Assembly (NCBI GenBank): GCA_028877195.1
Contig: JAPPIL010000200.1
Coordinates: 1-10,804, forward strand
Direction: 5' to 3'
Source: Pseudomonadota bacterium
GTDB taxonomy: Bacteria; Bdellovibrionota_B; Oligoflexia; Oligoflexales; JAPPIL01
DNA: 10,804 nucleotides
The notes beneath the pieces are model-generated. The model was not told where the DNA came from. It was given only the letters and a program-made list of their open reading frames with translations, and did not search any database. The position numbers were made by a program, and so were the translations under genes. Below, piece by piece: positions 5,042-10,804 of this stretch; position 1 is the first letter of the stretch, and each line of letters begins with the position of its first letter.

Positions 5042-5325
5042 ATTCTCTCCTGTCATAATCCGCTGCCATGACCTTGCTGACCTTCCCCCCTAACACCACC
5101 ACTCATTCAATCTCGTGTATAGCGAGTCACCACTGTAGAAAAGAAGTGTCGTGAATGAGACGCTGCCGAATTCTTGTATGTGTTTCTCATTCTACTACAG
5201 CCCAACTGTCCATACGTAAGACTCATCGGGATGTGCCCGCTAGACTTTAGCTAGGCTCTTAATCAACAGAATGGCTAGTAGTTCGAAGCACCAATTGACA
5301 CAAATTCTTGGTAAACTAGAAATCA
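5042..5325. other. Divergent control region between pilin run and glycosyltransferases
   Basis: About 280 bases without an acceptable gene. It must hold the promoters of both divergent transcription units. The word GAATGAG occurs three times (5102-5108 minus orientation, 5153-5159 plus, 5186-5192 minus); the last two form an inverted repeat with 8-bp arms (5153-5160 and 5185-5192). These are candidate regulator sites. No sigma-54 (GG-N10-GC) promoter was recognised for the pilin run by eye. Confidence 0.45.
5295..5322 (+). promoter_or_regulatory. Possible promoter of the glycosyltransferase pair
   Basis: A consensus -35 hexamer TTGACA at 5295-5300 is followed after 16 bases by TAGAAA (5317-5322, four of six matches to TATAAT). 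This would start transcription at or just after the ATG at 5326. That is awkward unless the message is leaderless, and indeed no ribosome binding site precedes that ATG. Either the promoter call or the start codon may be wrong. Confidence 0.25.
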
Positions 5326-7014
5326 ATGAACACGTCAAATCTATGGCAACATGCATGCAAGCATAGATGGGCAATCTTTACCGCTCTAACACTGTGCGTA
5401 TCGAGCTATCTCTGCTTGGTGAACCTAGATTATTCATTGCTGTGGGAGGATGAAGCGAACACCTACAATATCTCTAATAATCTACTAAAAACTGGCACCC
5501 TTACCGCATGGGATGGCAGGAATCTTGCGTCTGATGCTGATGGCATGAATCTCAATTCCAATCTCCAAGAAGTGATTCCCCCACTACAGTATGTTATCAG
5601 CGCTCTCGGCATAAAACTATTTGGCTACAATGAGATTGGTGCTCGGAGTATGCACGCTTTTATCGGTGTGTTAGCGCTGGTTATGTTCTTGCTACTTCTC
5701 AAACAGCACTTCCCAGATAGCCCTAGGTTGCGATGTTTAATCTTCATGTTTGTCGCTTTATCGCCGCAGTTGCTGCTTTATTTTCGATCAGCACGCTACT
5801 TTGCTCTTGCGGTGTTTAGCTGCCTAGCCTGCTTCTATCTTTACGAGCGTTATTGGCGGCAGGGACATTTAGGCAATCTTGTCGGCGCAGCAGCTTTTGG
5901 ACTGATAGGAGTTATGAATAGCTACACCATAGGAACAGCAAGCATGGTTTCAATAGCTATTTACCATTTAACATTTAGAGCCTCGGAGACAACGAAGAAA
6001 CAGTGGTTAATGTTCAGCCTTATGCCTTTACTAATAGCACTTGTTAGCGGCTACTACTTGTATGCATTTGGCGTTATCTCGGTTGATCATGAAATGCTAC
6101 ATTTTTATCAAAAACATGAAGCTAATCGTCTAGAGATACTTTGGACAATGACGAAGACCATTGCGGGAGCCGACTGGCTATCTTGGTCTGTATGTCTTTG
6201 GTTTTTGTTCCAGCGGATTCTTTATAAACGCCAACAGCAATCAGAACCACCACCCTCTGTTATCTCGTCTCACAGATTAATTTATCTAGGCATTCTTTTG
6301 CTTCTTTTTAGCACTGTTCTCACCCCGCATACATGGGTTGAACTTCGTCTATTTATAGCCGCTCTACCGTTCCTCTTGGTGATGAAGGGGTTGTTTATTG
6401 ATTGGTTGACTAGCAAAAGCAAGCCCATTGCGATAGCAGTTTTCTTAGCTTTAATAAGCAGCGGTGTAGGCGCGTTTCCGCTAAATTTAATCAACACATA
6501 TACAAACATTTCTATGCATGAGCTTTGGCTGGTGTCTTTCATCAAAGAAATTCATCGCCCATATCTCCCAGATGGGATACGAGAAGTCACTGATTATCTG
6601 AAGCAACACGCCAATAAAGATGATCTTGTGCACGTGCCAGGCTATTACGGACACCAAAATAATATGATCCCTTATATCGGCAATCACATCCTGTTTTGCT
6701 GCCAAATAGAAACAGATAACCAGCGACTGTCGGCAAAGATTGCAAATCTCCGTCCTTCGCTATTTTTTGATAGGAACGTTGCTCCCGACTGGATTGTAGT
6801 TTACTACCCAAAAATAAACCAAGCATGGCAAGACGCAATGAAGGATAATTATTCTCGCAATTGGACATCCGTTCATCTCCCCATTTTCGCAGCACAAGCA
6901 CATAGACCTGAAATCGACATGCATTCTTTCATCCCGCCACAGCACAATCTTAATGGCGGCGTAATTATCCTCAAACGCAAAGACAATCCAGCAAGTCCTA
7001 ATACATGGTTTTAA
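5326..7014 (+). CDS. GT39-like (GT-C fold) membrane glycosyltransferase, copy 1
   Basis: 562 residues. It is expected to transfer a sugar from a polyprenyl-phosphate donor to a protein or glycolipid on the periplasmic face of the inner membrane. After the first helix (about 15-33), the first periplasmic loop carries the acidic motif W-E-D-E-A at 40-44, the family's catalytic/metal site. Further family hallmarks are P-P-L-Q-Y at 85-89, F-G-Y-N-E-I-G-A-R-S at 99-108 and Y-F-R-S-A-R-Y-F-A-L at 152-161. Around ten hydrophobic segments follow to about residue 390, then a soluble C-terminal domain (about 400-562, including the E-V-T-D-Y-L-K-Q-H-A pattern). No clear ribosome binding site precedes ATG 5326. 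Lying next to a pilin, it resembles in outline TfpW-type pilin glycosyltransferases, but the acceptor is unproven. Confidence 0.85.
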   Translation: MNTSNLWQHACKHRWAIFTALTLCVSSYLCLVNLDYSLLWEDEANTYNISNNLLKTGTLTAWDGRNLASDADGMNLNSNLQEVIPPLQYVISALGIKLFGYNEIGARSMHAFIGVLALVMFLLLLKQHFPDSPRLRCLIFMFVALSPQLLLYFRSARYFALAVFSCLACFYLYERYWRQGHLGNLVGAAAFGLIGVMNSYTIGTASMVSIAIYHLTFRASETTKKQWLMFSLMPLLIALVSGYYLYAFGVISVDHEMLHFYQKHEANRLEILWTMTKTIAGADWLSWSVCLWFLFQRILYKRQQQSEPPPSVISSHRLIYLGILLLLFSTVLTPHTWVELRLFIAALPFLLVMKGLFIDWLTSKSKPIAIAVFLALISSGVGAFPLNLINTYTNISMHELWLVSFIKEIHRPYLPDGIREVTDYLKQHANKDDLVHVPGYYGHQNNMIPYIGNHILFCCQIETDNQRLSAKIANLRPSLFFDRNVAPDWIVVYYPKINQAWQDAMKDNYSRNWTSVHLPIFAAQAHRPEIDMHSFIPPQHNLNGGVIILKRKDNPASPNTWF

Positions 7015-8723
7015 AGATAATCCAACATGCCCGCTCTAACCCCTACACATGGCTAACAGGCTTGTTGCTGTGCATATCCAGCTACCTGTGCTTGGTTAAT
7101 CTAGACTACTCGCTACTTTATGATGATGAAGCACACGTCGCACGTGTAGGGAAAATTTTTCTTGAAACAGGAACATTTACTTTTTGGGGGGAACGCAATC
7201 TCGACTCCTTCGGTAGTGGTGATGTTAATTTAAACTCCAAAGGAGAATCAATTTGGCCGCCAGTGATGTATGTGTTTAGTGCTCTTGGCATAGCTATCTT
7301 CGGATACAATGAAATCGGCGCTCGCAGCGTGCATGCATTCATCGGTATTCTGGCGTTGATAATGTTCTTGATGTTATTGAGGCAACAACTTCCAGATAAC
7401 CATCGCTTACAGTTTTTGGGCTTCCTGTTTGCTACTCTATCAGTTCAGCTACTTCTCTATTTACGCCAAGCTCATTACTCATCATTCGCAGTATTCAGCT
7501 TTTTATCTTGTGTTTATTTTTACGAACTGTATTGGCGAAGCAAGCACACTCTCTGGGCAGTAGCGCTCACCACCATGGGGCTGTTGGCTTTTTTAAATCA
7601 TTACAGCATAGGATCAGCAACCATATTAACCATCGCAACTTACCATGCGCTGCTGCGCACAGCCGTAACAAGCAAGAAGCAGTGGTTGGTGTTCGGGGGT
7701 GCTGTCTTGCTAATCGCCCTTGTTGGCATCACATATCTTTCTGCTGTTGAGGCACTATCAAGCATAGCAGAGGTCAGAGCTGACTATGCTGGAGAGAGAA
7801 ATATTTACTGGCATTGGTATCACCACCTTTTAAAGCTATGGATAGGAATCAAAACGATCATCGCTGCTGATTGGTTGTGCTGGTGGATCTGCATTTGGTT
7901 TTTCATGTATTGGATATTTTGTCGCAGCAAATTGATGGATCGAATTAACTTTTCTGGGTTGCGGAAGCTAATTTTATTAGGAATGCTATTTTTTGTTTTT
8001 TCTGTGTTATTATCCATGCAAAGACATCACGATGACAGCTTCATTAACTTTATCAATCTGCAATATCTTCCGCCCGCACTGCCCTTGCTACTCACCATGA
8101 AAGCGATGTTTATCGACTGGCTATTATCCAGAAGAAAGCTTCTTGGAGCAGTTTTGATGATAGCTCTTTTGTCCTCAAGCATTGGTGCAATTCCATTCGA
8201 AGTTCGGAATCATTACACGGGTGAGTCCATGCATGGGCTTCATTTAATTTCATTCATCAAAGAAATCCATCGTCCATATCGCCCTGACCCCATTGATGAG
8301 GTCGCAAAGTATTTGCGTAAAAACGCGAAAAAGGATGATCTATTGTTTCTCCACCCAATTCCCCAAATAGATTTTCGGAGAAACATCCTGTTTTACATCG
8401 GTGATCATGTGTTGCTATGCTGTTTGATCAACAGAGATCACCCGATTCCTTCTGTACGAACAAGCGTGCGTCAATCTCTTTTCCTTGACCCTAGAATCAT
8501 TCCTGACTGGATTGTCATTCTTATGCATAGAAAATACTCCGTGATTCCCCAACGTCTCTACAGTCAGAACTGGACATCGCACCGCATACCTCTTTTAGCC
8601 CACCAGACTCAAAGCCCAGAACTAAATTTGCATGCCTTCAAACCGCACACTAAACCTAGATTTGGTGGCATCATCATCCTCAAACGCAAAGACAACCCTG
8701 CTAATCCTGATACTTGGTTTTAG
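7005..8723 (+). CDS. GT39-like (GT-C fold) membrane glycosyltransferase, copy 2
   Basis: 572 residues, a close paralogue of the preceding gene along its whole length. Shared blocks include S-S-Y-L-C-L-V-N-L-D-Y-S-L-L, F-G-Y-N-E-I-G-A-R-S, S-F-I-K-E-I-H-R-P-Y and the C-terminal I-I-L-K-R-K-D-N-P. The catalytic loop is Y-D-D-E-A-H (39-44), so both acidic residues remain. The R-S-A-R-Y of copy 1 is R-Q-A-H-Y here, losing one arginine, which may change donor or acceptor choice. The ATG overlaps copy 1 by 10 bases, with no strong ribosome binding site, so translation is probably coupled. Tandem duplication followed by divergence is the simplest origin. It meets the methyltransferase gene tail to tail. 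Confidence 0.85.
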   Translation: MVLKIIQHARSNPYTWLTGLLLCISSYLCLVNLDYSLLYDDEAHVARVGKIFLETGTFTFWGERNLDSFGSGDVNLNSKGESIWPPVMYVFSALGIAIFGYNEIGARSVHAFIGILALIMFLMLLRQQLPDNHRLQFLGFLFATLSVQLLLYLRQAHYSSFAVFSFLSCVYFYELYWRSKHTLWAVALTTMGLLAFLNHYSIGSATILTIATYHALLRTAVTSKKQWLVFGGAVLLIALVGITYLSAVEALSSIAEVRADYAGERNIYWHWYHHLLKLWIGIKTIIAADWLCWWICIWFFMYWIFCRSKLMDRINFSGLRKLILLGMLFFVFSVLLSMQRHHDDSFINFINLQYLPPALPLLLTMKAMFIDWLLSRRKLLGAVLMIALLSSSIGAIPFEVRNHYTGESMHGLHLISFIKEIHRPYRPDPIDEVAKYLRKNAKKDDLLFLHPIPQIDFRRNILFYIGDHVLLCCLINRDHPIPSVRTSVRQSLFLDPRIIPDWIVILMHRKYSVIPQRLYSQNWTSHRIPLLAHQTQSPELNLHAFKPHTKPRFGGIIILKRKDNPANPDTWF

Positions 8724-9526
8724 CTTGCTTTCGTCGCATAGCAAAAAAGCGATGAACCAAATGGCGAGCGCAGTTTAGTTTTCTTGATTAGTGCTAACTC
8801 CAAAGCTACGAGCATAGATGGAATCTTTAGCGGGTCTATCGGCACATTATCCGTAAAAGTATTTACATCCTGGTTGCTACCGAAAAACGCCAACACTTGG
8901 TAAACATATTTGCGCAGCAGGTAAGCTGGGTAAGCAAAAGGAGTGATGTAAAAAATTTCTACCACTGTGAAGCCAGCTTGCTTCACCACAGCCATCAGGT
9001 TGCGTTTGGTGTAGCGGCGATAGTGGCCGCCAAGAAAATCCATTGCGCTCCATAGATGCATATATGCAGGAACATGAATAAGGACAACACCATGCTCTGT
9101 CAAAAGGCTATGCATTTCTCTTAACGCCTGAAGATCACCTTCAATGTGTTCAATCACGTCAAGTGCAGTAATGAAATCAAATTTTCGGCCTGCCAGATCA
9201 CTCAAACTCCTAAACAAAGGAATTGAGCTATCCACTTGTTTGCTGATCAAGTAGGGTTCATAGCCAGCATAACTAATAAAAGGATGCGATTTTTTAAGCT
9301 GTGCTAACTGTATTCCCTTGCCACAACCAAAATCTAGTAAGCTATCCTTTGGTCTTTGGTCTTTGGTCTTTGGTCTTTGGTCTTTGGTCTTTGGTCTTTG
9401 GTCTAGCACATACTGAACCAAACTCAAGCGCATATGATTCCACCAATTATGCGAATGCAGAACATTAAACCTCTCTAATGTCCTAGTCGCATCCTCAATC
9501 GCTGCAACCTTTACCGCCTTGCGCAT
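8720..9526 (-). CDS. Class I SAM-dependent methyltransferase, probably phase-variable
   Basis: 268 residues, cytoplasmic. SAM motif I is L-L-D-F-G-C-G-K-G at 63-71, the acidic end of beta-2 is at E90 (Y-A-G-Y-E-P), then F-I-T-A-L-D-V-I-E-H-I at 118-128, and G-V-V-L-I-H-V-P-A at 146-154. The H-Y-R-R-Y-T motif (168-173) is typical of Methyltransf_23-like enzymes found in envelope glycan and lipid-sugar clusters. Between the N-terminal helix and motif I, residues 42-60 are a repeat (D-Q-R-P-K-T-K) encoded by 7-base units, absent from normal family members. With the eight units present the frame is open and the enzyme should be made. ATG 9526 has AGGA 7 bases upstream. The stop interlocks with that of the convergent glycosyltransferase gene. 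The substrate is unknown; a sugar made by this locus is a reasonable guess. Confidence 0.88.
   Translation of the reverse strand: MRKAVKVAAIEDATRTLERFNVLHSHNWWNHMRLSLVQYVLDQRPKTKDQRPKTKDQRPKDSLLDFGCGKGIQLAQLKKSHPFISYAGYEPYLISKQVDSSIPLFRSLSDLAGRKFDFITALDVIEHIEGDLQALREMHSLLTEHGVVLIHVPAYMHLWSAMDFLGGHYRRYTKRNLMAVVKQAGFTVVEIFYITPFAYPAYLLRKYVYQVLAFFGSNQDVNTFTDNVPIDPLKIPSMLVALELALIKKTKLRSPFGSSLFCYATKAS
9347..9402. repeat. Heptanucleotide tandem repeat, eight units, inside a coding frame
   Basis: Eight exact, uninterrupted copies of CTTTGGT (ACCAAAG on the coding strand), 56 bases in all. Seven is not a multiple of three, so changing the count by one or two shifts the frame. All three frames of the repeat read through as the same seven-codon cycle without a stop. 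Immediately after it, the two wrong frames meet TAG after one and three codons. Five, eight or eleven units keep the methyltransferase open. This is the classical layout of a slipped-strand phase-variation switch. Confidence 0.95.
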
Positions 9527-9655
9527 ACACCAGTCCTAATCAAAGCCAACACCATTTTTATGTTCTGTCTAAATTCTATCAGATTGCCTCCGCATGTAGG
9601 TGGCGCATTTATCAATTAACCTTCAGCTAGGCAAAAAAGTGCCGATAAAAGACAC

Positions 9656-10006
9656 ATGAGGACGGCAAAGTTAGTAGCGGTTTTAGCGATAACCGCTTGG
9701 GCGAATACTGCTATCGGACATCCAGGCGGGTTAAATCCGCGGGGTTGCCACGCAGGATCGCAGCCCTATCATTGTCATGGCGGCAGCAGCAGCACATCTT
9801 CTACTGAACCTATCAATTTTGCAGCGCTGATAGCGATCGGGGTAGTTGTAGTTGGTGGTGTTGCACTTACAACCGTCATACTCTTGCACCAATCAAATAG
9901 CGATGACTACTACCAAACCAGTCTACATAACAACAGCCCATCTATTCATTTAAACAGAACTAGAAATGCTCAAGCCATACAAGCGGCGATTTCCTATCCG
10001 CTTTAG
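9656..10006 (+). CDS. Secreted/membrane YHYH-domain protein
   Basis: 116 residues. Signal peptide at about 1-21 (M-R-T-A-K-L-V-A-V-L-A-I-T-A-W-A-N-T-A), cleaved near G21|H22. The next segment is H-P-G-G-L-N-P-R-G-C-H at 22-32 and P-Y-H-C-H at 37-41, the conserved His/Cys pattern of YHYH-domain proteins, which may bind metal or a cell-wall component. A Ser/Thr linker (43-51) is followed by a second hydrophobic helix (about 54-77) and a polar tail. The added helix would anchor the mature protein. The ribosome binding site is weak. It is divergent from the methyltransferase across about 130 bases, with no functional link shown. Confidence 0.7.
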   Translation: MRTAKLVAVLAITAWANTAIGHPGGLNPRGCHAGSQPYHCHGGSSSTSSTEPINFAALIAIGVVVVGGVALTTVILLHQSNSDDYYQTSLHNNSPSIHLNRTRNAQAIQAAISYPL

Positions 10007-10104
10007 GATAATTAGATCAATAATGCAGAGATTAGAGATTCAATCGCTAAATAAACTGGCTTTTTAACGAGGCAATATTTACCGACGTAGCAACAGCAAA
10101 AAAT

Positions 10105-10804
10105 CTACGCAGCGCTTTTCCTTGCTTCGTGACGGGCATCGACAACAAACCCGCCGCCAAATAAACTGCGAAAGAACGCATTGACAACTAAAAACGCATG
10201 ATCATCCAGCGTTGTGCTATCATTAGTCAGATCCAAATCTATGCCTCCGACAACTCCTGACAAATTCAAAACACCGCCTTGTATTGGATGAGAAACGCCA
10301 CCAAACGACATTCCATTAGCAATCATGCCAAGATTACGCTTTATCAGCACGAGCGTTTCCTTGCCTTCTTCGCCGTCGCATATCTTCGCGTAAACAGCGT
10401 CAACCAACCTCAACATAAGTTTCGCTAGCAGCTTAATAAAAATGGTTGGGATAACTGAATGCACGAACATACCACGATGTCTAGCGAGGTCAAACATCTT
10501 GCTGCACTTACCGTGAATAGAGTTGCCCAAATAAATGCCGACGAGAGAGCTGGCGCAATATAACAACACTTTCGATATATAGAATATCTTCTCCTCTTCG
10601 GTTTTACTGTCATCAATCCCCCTCTTGATTTCGTTGATAAAAGCGTCAAAAGCCTGCCTGTATCTGCCCGCAGCACCCGTTAGCGCTTCTCCTGCCGCCG
10701 AAGCATGCTCTTTAGCTTTGGCAAACGTTTCCTTGAATTCCTCCTTATTAGCCTTCTCTCTTGCTGCCTGTAAGTCTTGAGCAAGCGCCATTGCTGATTC
10801 GATT
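10105..10804 (-). CDS. Hypothetical helical protein, 5' end outside the window
   Basis: The frame has an ATG at 10791 without a ribosome binding site and stays open to the window edge (I-E-S-A precede it), so the gene probably starts upstream of the window. From that Met there are 228 residues. A charged Ala/Glu/Lys-rich coiled coil (about 1-70) comes first. An amphipathic to hydrophobic middle follows (about 70-92, and 108-134 with I-F-I-K-L-L-A-K-L-M-L-R-L-V-D). A Gly-rich, beta-like C-terminal part (about 160-218) has hydrophobic repeats G-G-V-L-N-L-S-G-V-V-G-G. The order recalls membrane-associated or pore-like proteins, but no family is recognised and I do not assign a function. Confidence 0.6.
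   Translation of the reverse strand, partial: IESAMALAQDLQAAREKANKEEFKETFAKAKEHASAAGEALTGAAGRYRQAFDAFINEIKRGIDDSKTEEEKIFYISKVLLYCASSLVGIYLGNSIHGKCSKMFDLARHRGMFVHSVIPTIFIKLLAKLMLRLVDAVYAKICDGEEGKETLVLIKRNLGMIANGMSFGGVSHPIQGGVLNLSGVVGGIDLDLTNDSTTLDDHAFLVVNAFFRSLFGGGFVVDARHEARKSAA

Noticed and set aside
5271..5366. 31-codon plus-strand frame overlapping the glycosyltransferase start
   Set aside because: No ribosome binding site and no hydrophobic or conserved feature; likely chance, although it could explain the missing ribosome binding site of the downstream gene by coupling.
9347..9402. Heptamer array as a CRISPR or replication iteron
   Set aside because: Units are contiguous without spacers, lie inside a coding frame and keep it open; slippage repeat is the simpler reading.
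10082..10112. CGTAG/CTACG stem after the last gene as a terminator
   Set aside because: Only five base pairs, with the T-run in the loop rather than after the stem.

Overview
The window looks like a chromosomal stretch of a Gram-negative bacterium, most likely a proteobacterium in the broad sense. The evidence is a type IV prepilin with a classical G|F-S-L-L-E processing site, GT-C membrane glycosyltransferases with a periplasmic C-terminal domain, an Ig/outer-layer-free set of envelope proteins, and Shine-Dalgarno-led genes. By eye the DNA is moderately AT-rich. The pilin N-terminal region (R-Q-G-E-A-K-T-S-L-G) resembles pilins I associate with Bdellovibrionota/Deltaproteobacteria-type lineages as well as gammaproteobacteria, so I cannot fix the class. 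No rRNA, tRNA, CRISPR array, transposase or integrase was seen.

Layout. (1) 1-1400, minus strand: a six-helix voltage-gated potassium channel and, upstream of it, a two-helix small membrane protein. (2) 1378-1975: a plus-strand 32-residue small ORF with a near-perfect ribosome binding site behind a perfect hairpin, a frameshifted small helical-protein gene on the minus strand, and a second hairpin. (3) 1976-3015, minus strand: four small, tightly packed genes of unknown function (a 175-residue helical protein, a 77-residue protein, a 53-residue membrane protein overlapping both neighbours, a 52-residue protein). (4) 3116-5041, minus strand: a compact run of seven genes that reads as one operon. 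In order of transcription: two tiny membrane proteins (67 and 37 residues, joined by ATGA), a type IV pilin, a tail-anchored coiled-coil protein, a 51-residue protein, a bacterial PH-domain membrane protein and a 31-residue ORF. Three of these are too short to be noticed in a routine ORF scan. (5) 5042-5325: a divergent control region. (6) 5326-8723, plus strand: two tandem paralogous GT39-like (GT-C) glycosyltransferases overlapping by 10 bases. (7) 8720-9526, minus strand: a SAM-dependent methyltransferase that meets the second glycosyltransferase tail to tail with interlocked stop codons. It carries eight copies of a 7-base tandem repeat inside the coding frame just before the SAM-binding motif. 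(8) 9656-10006, plus: a secreted/membrane YHYH-domain protein. (9) 10105-10804, minus: a helical protein of unknown function running off the window edge.

How it may work together (inference): pilin, two lipid-linked-sugar glycosyltransferases next to it, and a sugar/lipid-type methyltransferase form a plausible pilin or surface-glycan modification locus. The methyltransferase appears phase-variable. Gain or loss of one or two repeat units puts a stop codon within a few codons of the repeat in both alternative frames, so methylation would switch on and off at high frequency. The cluster of very small membrane proteins around the pilin is the least explained part of the window.
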